From NCBI GenBank assembly GCA_949357655.1, contig CASHTG010000012.1:868001-932000 (forward strand): 64,000 nt of DNA, read 5' to 3'. Below are positions 49,352-61,500 of the stretch, piece after piece; within the stretch, counting starts at the first letter, position 1; each line of letters opens with the position of its first letter. Made by a program: the position numbers and the translations under genes. The DNA is from Parascedosporium putredinis. Lineage: Eukaryota > Ascomycota > Sordariomycetes > Microascales > Microascaceae. The notes beneath the pieces were generated by a model, which saw only the letters and a list, made by a program, of their open reading frames with translations, was not told the DNA's origin and searched no databases.

Positions 49352-50967
49352 AACTTCCTCGACCAATCTGGATAGCAGAGAATCGGTCGGGCCACCATTA
49401 GCACTCTACATGGCACGCATCATATCGGAGGGTCCATGGCTAGGGAAACTCTGAGGCGACCTTCTCTCTCCGTCCGTGCCGTCTCTGCGCCCCGGAATGA
49501 CTTGAAGTGAACGACCATAAAAAACTTACACGCCTGTCACGTAGATTCGAAGCTATCGCCGACCCAGACAGTCATGTCGAACGACATCTCTAAGCCGCAT
49601 CGGCACGAAGAGAGGGATCGCCGAAGCTTCGTGTGCGTCTAGAGTGCATTGTCAACTACCGGCCAAACAGGAACTCTTCCATGCGAAGACTTTTAGAAAA
49701 GAACGGAAAATCCCTATGCAATCTCTGGAAGCCTCTATTATATACACACGAACGAAAATCACCAGTTCGAGTCCTTGCCATGGTGAACGGAGGCAGACTC
49801 GACATGTAAGAACAGACATTATCGGATCATGAAGGGGCTCGTGGCTGCTGCCTCTCTATGCGACACAGCATCGGATATCAGGCGCTACGGGGCGAAGCAA
49901 AACCAGAAGAGAAGTGAGAAAGAGGCTGATGATCTGAGGCCAACGTCGACAAAGAATCTTAGCCCACGAGGGTCCTTGGCAGCACAATCCTTCTGAGTTT
50001 CGTTTTTCTTTTCCCCCATATTAACGCCTTTTTTTTCTACATCTTCTTGTGTAATTGAATCTTGTTTTGAGCGAGTCGGGGGTTTTCTCTTTTTTTTTTT
50101 TTTCCTTCTCTTCCCCGCTTTTTATAACGATTTCGGAGCTCTTGGTTAAAGACTTTTTTGGAGTAAGGATTCTTTATATATACGGCGCCTTCGCGAGCGC
50201 AACTGGTGGGTTGGATCAAGTTGGGTTACAAAACAGAGTCAAGGAAAACACGGCCCAGGACCGAGGAGGAACGGGGTACTATCCCAGCCCGCGAGCTTCT
50301 CGCCGGCCATCCAGGGAAGAACGGATCCGAAAAGGACTGCACGCTGGTCAAGAGGGCTGGAAAGAGGGAGTTTAGGGAAAGGGGCAGCAAGCATACAGAG
50401 TTCTTGTTTACTTTTTTTTTTGTTTATGAGTAATGAATTCGTTTGCTTCGTCATTCCCGTCTTCTTCCTCGTTTTCTTTCTTTTCCTTTTCCTTTTCCTG
50501 CGTTCTACGGTTCTTTCTGTATCTCTCTATCTAGTTAGAATGGTGTATCTACTGTGCCTATCAAATTACATATCCTTGCTCCTTTATTTCAGAATACATG
50601 TTCTCTCCTGCTCGAATCTCAAGTGTCTATGACCTGGTACACATTTCGCGGACGAGTTGAGTGACTCTCCTAATCAAGAGGGTAGTACCCAGGGGATGGC
50701 TTATTAGTTAGAAGGCTTGCCATGCTTGGGCCCTGGTTAGTAAGCCTGGACTGGGTACGTTCAACGAGGTCTATCATCAATTGTATTGTTTTATGATGTT
50801 GGGACTATATTCTACAAGAGTACACGGCCACGATGGCTAGAAAAACGTACAGCTGCTCCTTGCTTGATTGCATTCCGTCTGTGCCGAGTCGGGGGATCTT
50901 GTAAGGTGAAGTTATCTTCCATCACATGTTCCCCAAACTCCAAATCCCCTCCGAGTTTTTGGTTTTT
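49352..50967. other. Convergent intergenic region
   Basis: 1.6 kb between the bZIP factor and uL4m, with T-rich tracts near 50,030-50,110 and 50,410-50,520. ORFs are short and domainless. Confidence 0.5.
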
Positions 50968-52174
50968 CTATTGAGTGGAAGCGGCTCCTAGAAAAGCGGA
51001 GGGAGAGCTAAACGAGACCTGGGTAACGAGATCGCTCTGGTGCTCCTCGATCATGCGGCGCAAGGCTGAGCGCTCAATCACGACGCGCCCTCGGTTAGGA
51101 GGTCCTTGACGTCAACGTCCTCGACATCAAGGGCACGGCCATCCTCGCCTGCAAGGCTGACAGCATCGAAGAGGGTGGTACGAGGAGCCTCAGTGACGAA
51201 GAGGGTACGGCCAAACTCACGACCCCAGCCGTGGGCAGCCATGAGCTGCTTCGCCTGCTTGCGAAGGTAGCTATCTTTAAGCTCGCCTTTGATGTAGTCG
51301 GCTTGGACGAGGGCATGGTAATCCTCGGAGAGGAGCATGTCCATGCCGTCCTCGCACACGACGAGGTCGCCACGCCGGTAGCGATAGGAGAGGGCGGTGC
51401 GCCACGCCTTGTCATAAACTTTGCGGGTGAGCTTCGTGGAGAAGTCGCGGGGATGGGGTCCGTGTGACTTGCCGCCTCCGCGGATGAGGGGGCTCTGTTT
51501 GGAGCCCTGGCGGGCGCGACCGGTACCCTTTGGGGGCGGATCTTGCGGTGCGAGCCGTGCACTTCCCAGCGAGTCTTGGACGAGGCGGAGCCTTGGCGGC
51601 TGCTGTCGCCTTCGTAGACGACGGCCAGGTGGAGGAGATCGCGGCGGAGGGGAGGTAGAGGTGCTTCACGGACCAGTCTTCGAGGGAGACGGGCTCGAGG
51701 TCGGGAAAGCTGTGGATGGTGACGGGAACGGTTGATACTGGAAGGGGCGCGGGACGGGGACCCTTGACGTTAGCATGACACTGGGAGGAGAATTGGCGTA
51801 GCAACTACGGGGAGAAGGTAAAAGGGAAGCCATACGGGGATTCCACGTTGTGGAGGTTGTGAGTCTGGACTGGGGAGAGGCTTCCGTGGGAGCAGGGGCT
51901 TCTGTGGCTAGGGATCGGGTGAAGGAAACGGGGGCCAAGGGCCGGCTCTGTGGGGGCGCATTTCGTTAGTATACGAAGTCTAGAGGCGCACGATAGGGGC
52001 GCTATATATGAAATTGTTCTAATGCTGATATCTGGGGGTTAGAAAAGGCCATACTTGGTTGATGGCTACCGTCGTCGACCGGAGCAAGGTTTGCCTGGCG
52101 GCCACAGAGCAACCCGAGGAGAGACTCATGGCCCTGAGCGCCTCATTGAGGCCTCGAACACCCTTGGACGCCAT
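50968..52174 (-). CDS. YML6: Mitochondrial large-subunit ribosomal protein uL4m
   Basis: Mitochondrial homologue of bacterial ribosomal protein L4. Exon 1 (52174-52055) encodes a basic presequence (MASKGVRGLNEALRAMSLSS). Exon 2 starts at about 51947 and exon 3 at about 51762. Marks: PVTIHSFPDLEP, RRDLLHLAVVYEG, TRWEVHGSHRKIRPQKGTGR, RARQGSKQSPLIRGGGKSHG (the L4 loop that reaches the exit tunnel) and HPRDFSTKLTRKV. Breaks: GGGG 51649-51652, TTT 51529-51531 and CCC 51088-51090, each one missing base. The last moves the stop from 51078 to 50968, adding RVVIERSALRRMIEEHQSDL. The exon 2/3 junction is approximate. Divergent from mL38. Confidence 0.87.
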
Positions 52175-52661
52175 CTCAACAGAGGGGCGAGGAAAAGGAA
52201 AAACGTCAATATGAAAGCTGCCGAGAGGGCGAGTTGGGGTGGAGATAGTCGTGTTCCTGAAGGGTTCGTCGTTGGCGTATCTCGCTTCCGATGGCGGCAC
52301 TCGTGTCGTTTCCTTTTTTGCTCGTTCGTCGTCGCGAGAAAGAAAATTGAGAGCACACGAGAAAGTCTAGACATGGTCCGTGCGGATTATCACGGTTCGA
52401 CTCTCTCCTCTGGCAGCTGGTGCGGAATTAGCCAATGGGAGGGCGCTAGTAGAGCTTTTTGTGGAGCTACTCAGGAACCTTCTGAATTTTCGACCTCGAA
52501 CTTTTAATCCTGCAACAAAATCGAACGTGAGTCGAGAAAAAGGAGTTTCTTGTCTCGAGACGGTTCTGCCCCCACCCCATCCTTTGATCTCGAACCTTTT
52601 CCCTCCATTTGGGAAACTAGTCTCCCGCATCAAAGACTTCTCAAGACCCCAACGCCTCGCA
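52175..52661. promoter_or_regulatory. Shared divergent promoter of two mitoribosomal protein genes
   Basis: 487 bp between the uL4m and mL38 start codons, the only sequence available for both promoters. No specific site could be assigned by eye. Confidence 0.55.
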
Positions 52662-54095
52662 ATGTCGGCCTCTCAGGTCGCGCGGCCCCTGGTCCGCGGC
52701 CTGCGCCAAACCGTGCTCGCCCAGCCGACGACCATCCGATCCCTCTCCCTCTCTGCTGGCCGTCTCGACGCCGCCGCGACGACGACACAGCAGTCCCAGA
52801 AACCCGCCGACCATTTCAACTCAGACCCCAACACCGTGCTCGGCAGGCGCGCAGAGCGTGCTCTCGCCAAAGCGGGTACCCCCTGTTGGCTCCCGCCGTC
52901 GCCGCGCCGCGCTCCGCTCTGGGCCCAACGTCCCGTTTGAGCAGCTGCCCTACCAGTGCTTCCAGGAGGCGAGAGCAATTATACGCGCCGACAGGGAGGA
53001 GAAGGTTGAGGCCATACGCGCTGAGCTTGCCAAGATTGCGAGGCTCGAAGCCGCGGATCCGAGCACCCTCAAGGGCGGCGAGCGCAAGAAAGAGCTGCGG
53101 CTCACCAGCTTGAGGGAACACGTTGAACAGCTCAAGATCCTGGCCGATATCAACGACCCGGTCGTCAAACGAAAGTTTGAAGATGGTGTTGGTGAGTTTT
53201 CTCACTTTTTTGCTTCCTGTGACTGCCGCGTGCCAGGCCATCTCTAGTTTGAAGCTGACTCTCCTCTGTCTTAGGTGATATGGACAAGCCCATCTATCGC
53301 TATCTTGCGAACCAGAAGTGGCGCTCTTACGACCAAAAGGTTGTACTCCAGCGCATCGAGCAATTCCACATCGTTCCCGATCTCCTCCCCAAGTTCGACC
53401 CCATCGCCGACGTCCAGCTCTTCTTCCGTCGCGTCAAGGTCCCCCGGCGCCATGGTTAACAGCCTGGTCAGCGAGCTCCCTCCCCGCCTGCGAGTGCAGG
53501 TCTTTGACAAGGGTGAGCGCCTCGTCTCCGTAGTTGTCCTGGACGCCGACGTCCCCGACCTCGACGCCGACAGCTTCACCAAGAGGTGCCACTACATGGC
53601 TGCCAACGTGCCCCTCTCCCCTCCACAGGCTCCATCCCCTTTAGTCGCATCACCTCGCCCGACCAGCTTGCCGTGCCTTGGCTCCCCGCGTTCGCCCACA
53701 AGGGCTCCCCTTACCACCGCCTCGCCGTCTTCGTCCTCGAGCAGCGGCCGGGCGAGACTATCGACGTGGAGAAGCTCAAGGGCCTCTATAACAAGGGCGT
53801 CGAGGGCGGATTCAGCCTCAAGAGCTTCCGTGATAAATTTGGCCTCAAGCCCGTTGGTTTCAATATGTTCCGTACCGTTTACGACGAGAACACTACCGCC
53901 GTCATGGAGCGCGCCGGCATCGAGGGCGCCGATCTCGAGTTTAGGCGCGTGAGGGTGCACTCGATGAAGCCCGAGAGGAAGGCTAAGGGCTGGGAGGCTA
54001 AGAGGCAGGGCCCCAAGTACAAGCATCTTTGGAAGTACACCAAGAGGATCAGGGGATTGTCCAGCGGTAAGAAGTGGACAAAGAGGGGCAACTAA
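52662..54095 (+). CDS. MRPL35: Mitochondrial large-subunit ribosomal protein mL38 (PEBP-like fold)
   Basis: mL38 (yeast MRPL35) is a mitoribosome-specific protein with a phosphatidylethanolamine-binding-like domain. Exon 1 (52662-53191) has a presequence (MSASQVARPLVRGLRQTVLA) and helical text (GPNVPFEQLPYQCFQEARAI). Exon 2 (53275-54095) begins GDMDKPIYRYLANQKWRSYD and contains the PEBP-like core (LVSVVVLDADVPD, VPWLPAFAHKGSPYHRLAVF). It ends in a very basic tail (GPKYKHLWKYTKRIRGLSSG). Breaks at CCCCC 52879-52883 (two bases), CCCCC 53441-53445 (two) and CCCC 53618-53621 (one) are all C deletions; the corrected protein has 451 residues. Confidence 0.9.
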
Positions 54096-54590
54096 AGCGT
54101 AGAGAGGGGCGAGGGACAACCTAGGAGAGCAGGGGGTTATTAGTAGACCCGGTGGCAAGGCGATGGTAGAGAATTCGGCTGTAACATTATGTGTATTATG
54201 CTGTTTTGATGTTGGACAGCTAGTTGTGTATGTGTACGCATATAGAAATACTCTTGATATCTAACTTTTTTTCCTTATACATATGCCTCATCTGCCAATC
54301 TCTCTTGCTCTGTGGTCTAGTCAAGCCAAGGTCGATGTAGAAGCCCATGGTCATTATGTCACTGTGTAATTGTACATTGAGAGATCTATTCTATAAGTCA
54401 TTGGTTTACCCATATTAGATCTGATGAAATGATCTACCCATCCATGGGTTCCGAACCGTGCCGACGTATACCTACTAACTCGGCAGCCTTACACGCCCGT
54501 ATCTCTAAAAGAGGAAAAAGAAGAGGAAGGGTTGATACTACAGGATACACACCGATCAAGCAATAAAAATACAGCTATCGCCCATGCCTA
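54096..54590. other. Convergent 3' intergenic
   Basis: About 495 bp between mL38 and PGS1, AT-richer than the flanks. No gene seen. Confidence 0.55.
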
Positions 54591-56460
54591 CTAAGAAACA
54601 AACGGCGCTCGGCGGGTGGCAAACCTTTTACAGGGCTCCCCAGCAAGCTTGACAAGCAGCATTGCAATCCTCACCTTGATGCCGACTCTCCTCTCCGACT
54701 TGCAGAGGTCATCCCTTGTTGTGACTGCGGCGTGCTCCGTAAGCCACTCCTTTTCCTCGGCCAGCCTTCTCTTCAGGTCTTCGTCCCGCGTGACGAGGAG
54801 ACCGCCGACTTCGAGATCCAGCGAGTAGCTGCGCTTGGTGTAGTTTGAGCTGCCGACAAGCGTCATAGATGGTCTGGCCTCGCGCGGTAGGGAGATCCAG
54901 AGACCTTTAGCGTGGTATGTCCACGCTCCGGGCTCGCCGACAGTACCGCGGCGCCACTCCATCGCCTGTATATCCGTGCGACGCGAGATGTGCACGGCAT
55001 CAAGGAAGCGACGGAGGAGGACGGTGTACGCCCCCGGAAGGAGACCCGAGACGCCAGGGCTCTTGTAGAAGCCATTGGCGTAGGGGAGGCGGTAATGATG
55101 GTATTTTGGCCCCCTGGGCTAGTGGAGAGGAGGAGCTTCGTGAGGGAGGGGGCGGGGTTGAAGTAGCCCGCTGTAAAGGTCCAGGAGGAGGCCGCGAACT
55201 CGGGACGCGCCAGGGTCCGAAGGATGTGGGTTATAGCAGGCAGCTCCGTCGAGATGTCAGGCCGGAGGAGCTGAGACATTTGTGCGAGCACGTATATCCT
55301 CGTATCCAGCACCTCCCGGCTGGACGTCTTCTCGGCGGGGACGGCGGCGGGAGCGGAGCTGGGCGTGATGAGCGGCTTCAGGACCGCCGATGCGTGCCGT
55401 ACGAAGGCGGAGGGGGCCTCGAGCGGGGAGGGGCCGCCGTTCGAGGTGGGCCAGGTAAGTTGGAAGCCAGCCGGATCCTGGGTAGCAGGCGCGACGAGGA
55501 AGCTAAAGGACGAAACACCTTTGTGGATATTCCAAAAATACTCTGTGACGTCTTTAGATCGGAGTAGGTGGTACCGATCCTGTCGGTCAGTGAAATAATC
55601 GGAGGAAAGGTTGGCCCTGGAAGGGGGTAGGTAAGTTGAGATCTCGAGTTAGCAAGGCCGGGCGGGAGATCCGTCTTGGGAGACACGGGCACCATACCCC
55701 GATAATATGATTTCATCATCCATTCCATAGAGCTTCATGTGCTGCAATCCCCATCCCTCGTTGATTCTTGTAGGTATATACTTCTTGCGTAGCCCCGTCA
55801 GGTTCGGCGTGTGGTACATTCGGATTTCGACGCGGTCCTTGCCAAACTCTTCCACGAGGGGCGCGAGGAGCGAGGCACAGGAGGGATTGGGCGCCTCGCG
55901 CGTTCCTCTTAGCGCATCGGTAAGGACGCTCACGGTGAGGTTTGGGTTCTTCCTTAGCGCTTCGGCCAGGGTATCGATCTAGAAACGAGCGCGGCAAAAA
56001 AGAAGTTAAAGTGTCAGCTCCTTTCTCAAACCATTTCGCCCTGAGAGAAGCCAGGGAGCGCTATAAGATGGAGAAAAAGTTAAAAGGAAAAGAGAGGAGA
56101 AGTAAAACCCACCAGCTCCTGTTCCGACTTTCCAATGTACAAGGTCGACAAGAACACCCGCCTCTCAGCCTTCCGGATCCGGTCCTTGAGCGTTTCGTAA
56201 AACTCGGCTGGCGTGCGAAGGATGCTCACATCTGACCCCTTGATGTCGAAGGCAGGCGCTAGGTTATCGAGCTCAGAAACAAAGGGCGCGAGCGCGCCTA
56301 TCCCCGTGCCCTGCGCAACGGGCGAAGGCGCTGTCGAAGAGGTGCTGGCCGAAAAGCGCCGGCATTGCGGTTGAGAGGGCCGGTGACCGAGAGCATTGCG
56401 GGAGCGCGCAACAGGTGGACGGGCGCGAGTTGTCAATCGCAGGGCATTTCGGGCGAACAT
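54591..56460 (-). CDS. PGS1: CDP-diacylglycerol-glycerol-3-phosphate 3-phosphatidyltransferase
   Basis: Phospholipase-D-superfamily enzyme making phosphatidylglycerol-phosphate, the committed step to cardiolipin, in the mitochondrial inner membrane. Exons: 56460-56113, 55978-55698, 55616 to the end. It has a basic presequence, FLSTLYIGKSEQEL, the first HKD box HMKLYGMDDEIILSGANLS, and the second YHAKGLWISLP followed by GSSNYTKRSYSLDLE. One break at GGGG 55083-55086 (CCCC on the coding strand) is fixed by one C (ASPYANGFYKSPG). The frame as given ends at 54591. A further missing C near 54633-54635 would end it at 54628 with …KLAGEPL, which looks more natural; either way the length is about 540-550 residues. 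Confidence 0.93.
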
Positions 56461-56878
56461 CGCCTTCTATTGCTGGAACACAAACTCCCAAAGGAGAACA
56501 AGAAGATGTCAATGGAAGAATGGGAAGAGGAAAGACCAAAAAAGAAAGAAAAATTACACGGCGCCCCCAAAGCTTTGAAAATGGGCTTGCGCTGCTTACA
56601 AGGACCTCTAACCTCGAGACAAAACCAAGGTGCAGCGTGAGGTGCAAGCTCTTCGTGTACATGACAGTGCCAACAAACCGGACACTGTGTAAGCATCTAC
56701 TTTGGCAATTACCATATAGAGCTCACCCATTGGCTGGCCTCGCCTGCTTAGTCATGATTTCTTCAGAACATCGCCAATTCTCTCGAGAGTCAATTCGGAG
56801 CATCATCACTCAGTTCGAAGGGAACAAAACGATCGTGAATTGTAGAGCAGAAACCGACGGGACCGTCGTATCTCAACC
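56461..56878. promoter_or_regulatory. Bidirectional promoter region, PGS1 / NDUFA12
   Basis: About 420 bp between two divergent starts, both mitochondrial proteins. No specific site assigned. Confidence 0.45.
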
Positions 56879-57832
56879 ATGTCTACGCTTCCGAGAACTC
56901 TCAGCAACCTCCGCAAGGTCGGAATCAAGGTAAGGTGACGCGAATCTCTCCCTTTTTCCACTCCACTGGGTTTCTTCCTGCTTGAGAACCCTCCCCTGCC
57001 AAACAGACGACATGTCTGTACGCTTCAATTCGCTGACGCCCTTGATAGGACTACTTCAAGCAAATGCTGGTATGTCGGCCTTCCGAATCTAATATTAACC
57101 AGAGAACCGAATGATTGACGATTGCTGCCAAACCCCTCGCAAACGATTAGTACATCGGTATGATGCATTCCAAACAGAGACCCCAGGCTCATCCTGGCAA
57201 CTACTTGGGGATAAATGGGAGGAGCTTAGTGCTAACCGTACCTAGGTGATACCAAATGGGGAACCCTAATTGGCACCGATCTTGCTGGAAACAAATTCTT
57301 TGAGAATAACGAGGAACTTCCCCGTACGAATTGCCCGTTCTGAAATCTCCCGATATCTCACCCCTCTAACCCCTCGAATACAGTCCGAACTCGCTGGGTC
57401 GAATATGCCAAGCACGATTACGATGCGTAAGTCGACGGCCTTGCCTTCCCTCAGGTCCCCGAACTTCCTTGATATGGACTCAGTTGGACTCCGTTGGACC
57501 CCATGGATCCCGCACTTCCATCACGCTAACTCCCGCCAACAGTGCCCAGGTCGACCCAGGCTGGCACGCCTGGCTTGCCTATATGGTAGATAAGCCTCCC
57601 ACCCAGGATGGCCTTCTCCAGACCAAGGCCCGATCCGCCATTCCCAACTACACAGGCACGAGGAGCGCTTTCAAGACTTATAACACGTGAGACCACCGTC
57701 CTTAAACCCCCTCGAACAAGCCGAAACATCACTAGGCTAGATCTTTAGGGAGAAGAGAGATCACTGACGAATATCTTTAGAACGGCACCTAAGCTAAATG
57801 CATGGGTACCAAAGACTGCCGAGAGGCAATAA
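56879..57832 (+). CDS. Complex I subunit NDUFA12 (B17.2 / 13.4-kDa type)
   Basis: Seven small exons: 56879-56929, 57049-57069, 57151-57157 (7 nt), 57246-57323, 57384-57426, 57543-57686, 57781-57832. They total 396 nt in frame, 131 residues, no correction needed. The product reads MSTLPRTLSNLRKVGIKDYF, then YIGDTKWGTLIGTDLAGNKF, FENNEELPLRTRWVEYAKHD and WHAWLAYMVDKPP, the NDUFA12 signature, and ends APKLNAWVPKTAERQ. It is an accessory subunit at the matrix-arm interface of NADH:ubiquinone oxidoreductase. Exon 57151-57157 supplies only Tyr-Ile and the first base of Gly. Divergent from PGS1 and convergent with NNT. Confidence 0.92.
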
Positions 57833-58504
57833 GCTGGCAGGGGATGTCGAGGGCTCAGAAAGGGTAGTACAGTGTGTAAATATGGATTTCAAGATAATAG
57901 ACAATTGGTTGCATGGCCATACAGATCAATTGTAACCTGCAATGTTGACCTACAGGCTTTACCTCGTTTACGACTCTTAACAAAGGGTGTTCCGCTGAGG
58001 GTGGGGGCGCTGCAATCCCAACTCGAGATAATGCGCTCGTCATCTACCGCCCCCAATACGCCTGCCCCCTTGTCGAAACCTAGAATCGCGGCGATAGACA
58101 AACTATACCTCGGTATACTCAAAGGGACTGGCCCGTGGGGGTGAGCGGGAATCGAGCTCCCAGGCCCCGGGGCCTAGCACAGAGGATAATGATCTATCTT
58201 TGCACGACACGTCCCCATCCTACATGAGTTTAATAGTGCACCATATCACGATGAAAGCCTGGAAATTTTGAAACTAGATTCCCTTATGGGCAAGGAAAAG
58301 GCAGAAAGACAAGAGAGAAACTATGCAAACCACTTGCCCACGTCGGACATATCGTGCAATGACAATGATAATGAGATATAAGCGACGGACGATGCATACA
58401 CAATCAGAAATTCGGAAATTATATCATGCGCTTCTTCCACGCGAACGAGGTAAATGTGGGGACAGCAAGCACTTGGCCATCGCAAAGTTAGGGGATCCAA
58501 GCCA
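57833..58504. other. Convergent 3' intergenic with a 14-bp GC palindrome
   Basis: About 670 bp between NDUFA12 and NNT. A perfect palindrome, AGGCCCCGGGGCCT, lies at about 58162-58175. No gene seen. Confidence 0.55.
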
Positions 58505-61500
58505 TTACTGCCTGGACTCCAGTGCCGATTTGATCGCTAAGGATAATATGGTTAGAACTTGCGCTGAATATACGGTGGACCATCACGGCAGGATGACTGT
58601 GAGTGCTCTTGCTTACCATCACAAGTAACCCTAGCATCACCAAACAGCATCCTAGTGCCTGGCATGTAGAACATGGGGTTTGGCACGTCGGCTAGCAAGA
58701 CAAAATACCAAATCGTTAGCGGGGATCCTTTGCTTTCCTGAAAAGTAGTCCTCGGTCTAGGCGGGGTGTTTCTTACCGTATCCACTTGCTAGGCTTCGTT
58801 TCATAACAATAACCTGCTTACTCTTCCAGGCATGCAGCACTGGCATGCCAGCGATTGGGCTACCGGCCTCCAGAGCGATCGGGTTGACAGTATCGTTAGC
58901 TCCAATAACCAGGGTAACGTCGGTGTCGTTGAAGTCGTCGTTAATCTCGTCCATCTCCAGCACGATGTCGTACGGGACGCTTGCCTCGGCCAGCAAAACG
59001 TTGCACTGACCGGGCATTCTACCAGCCACAGGGTGGATGGCGAATCGTACATTGATGTTCTTGGCTCGAAGCATGTTGGTGATGTCACTGATAGCGTACT
59101 GCGCTTTAGCAACAGCCATGCCGTATCCGACTACAAGAATCACGTTTTCTGCATTCAACAATGCTTCCGCCGTTTCTTCCACATTCGTCTGCACGGCTGT
59201 TCCCTCAACCTTGTATTCGCTTGGTCCTGTAGGCGTGGATATGCCTCCGAAAAGGACATTCGTCAAAGAGCGATTCATCGCCACACACATCTTGAGTTTA
59301 GGTTAGCCTGCACTAGAAAACAACTAACAAAAACAGAGATAAAAAGCAAAGGAAAGCCAATGGAGAAGAACCGAGGCGGGTAGGATTTCGGGGCCGGAGA
59401 CATGACTCACAATATAAGATAGAATAGAACCGGAAACGCCTATCAATGCTCCCACGGTTGTAAGGAGAGGATTATCTAACATGAATCCCTCGGCAACAAG
59501 AGCAAAGCCGCTGTACGCGTTCAATACAGTGATAACGACGGCTGAGAAGAGGTTATCGGTTAGCAGGGACAGATTCTCGGCATTCACCGTCGTTGTTCTC
59601 ATTTCAAGGGGAAAACCTACGCATATCAGCGCCACCGATAGCAGCGGTGGTGGTGAATCCCTTGATGAAGGAGAGCACCGTGTTGGTGGCTAAAGCCCCA
59701 GCGGCAATCATCGGAGACCCTGGGGCCATGGCAACAAAAGCACCCATTGTCGCCAAGTTGGCAGTAAGCATGCCGGTGTTAAGGATGTGGCGGCCAGGAA
59801 GCGTGAGGGGGCGCGAAGACATGCGGCCAGCAAGCTTAAAGAAGGCAACCAAGGAGCCCGTGAAGGTGATACCGCCTATATCCGCGTTAGTAGCAGGCTC
59901 AGTGTGCAAGGGGGCATTCTGAGTCGCACGTACCAATAAGGACACCGAGATAGGCCGACACTAGGTGAAGAGTAGAGCAGTGTGCCACATCCGCCATAAC
60001 ACTACCGACACTGGTCAAGACAGCTGCAAGACCCACCACGGAATGAAGGGCAGCCACTGTCTGTGGGAGGTCGGTCGGGGTAATGCGTTTTCCAATGAGG
60101 ACACCTGCGAGAGTGCCGAGGGTGGCTAGAGCGCCAAACTGCGTGAGAACCTCGGGGAGAAACCGACGGCGAGGAGGGAAGCGAGAACACCAGTGCCAAC
60201 ACCAAGCATTCCAAGCATGTTACCCATGCGCGCAGTCGCTTGGCTCGCAAGGCCAGTTAGGGAACCGATACAGAGGACCGAGCTGATAAGGTATCCTGCT
60301 TGGACTAGGCCGGCAGCGCCGGTGGACGCAGCAGCGAGAAAACCACCGCCAAAGACAGCGGCAGGGACGGCATATAGCCAGGGGTACTCGGGGGTCAGTC
60401 GCACCTAAAGCAGCGTTAGTCACGTCCTACGGATCCCAGAGATAGCAAGAAGGGGGTGTTTTTGTTCCGTACGCTTGAACATATCCAGCATCCTTTTGGT
60501 AATCATGAAGCCGCCACCAATGTTTCCGAAAGCTAGGAGGACGGAGAGAGCACCAAAAGCTTGGGGAATGGTCTCAGGAAGGTAGCCTCCACCAAGGATA
60601 AAGAAGCCACCGATACCAACCATTCCAGAGATCGCATTCGTGACGCTCATGAGAGGAGAGTGGAGAGCGGGCTGGACTCCCAAACCACACGATAGCCGAT
60701 GAGCGAAGCCAACGCGAAGGTGAAGGCATTTCCCATAAGTAAGGGGCTAGTGAACTTCCCAAGGGCTAGTACCGAGGTCATTCCAGCCGTGACAGCGGCC
60801 ACTTCTCGCGATTTCTTTTGGAAAGGAGTGAGGGCGACAACCTCCGGCTCCTCTTTGGTAGGCTTCGCGGCAGGCGCTGGTGGAGGGGCAGGGCGTGGGG
60901 CTGGGGGAAGTATCTTGCCCTCTAGGGTGACGATGGAGCCTCGAACAACCTCATCCTCAAGGTCGATTCCAAACTCTTTGTCCCTAGGTGCCATGGATAA
61001 CAAAAGTTTAGTGATGTTGTTAGAGTAGAGCGTCGAAGACTGGGTGGGCAGCCTAGAGGGAAAATCCGTGTATCCTTAGCGCCGGGGAGAAGAGGAGGGT
61101 TAGTCAGTTCGTTCTACGTTATGAAGGATCAAAGAACTCACCGATAACCTTGACATCCTTGTGGGTGATGAGCTTTCCAGGTTGAGTAACCTCACAGTTG
61201 CCACCAGCCTCAGCAGCCAGATCTACAATTACGGAACCAGGCTTCATAACCTCAACGATGCTCCGAGTAATCAGCTTAGGTGCAGGCTTTCCGGGAATAA
61301 GCGCGGTCGTGACAATGATATCAACCTCGGCAGCTTGCTCGGTGAAGAGCTTCATTTCCGCCTCGATAAATTCCTTGGACATTTCTTTGGCGTAACCGCC
61401 AGCACCGGAACCATCTTCCTCAATTTCGACCTCAATAAACTCGGCACCCAAAGACTGGACCTGTTCCCGCGCAGCAGGGCGGGTGTCAAAGCCTCGGACT

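Noticed and set aside
58135..58185. tRNA-like T-arm (GAGCTCGATTCCC on the minus strand) next to a GC palindrome
   Set aside because: No matching 5' acceptor strand or D-arm can be found within a tRNA-sized distance; at best a degenerate tRNA relic.
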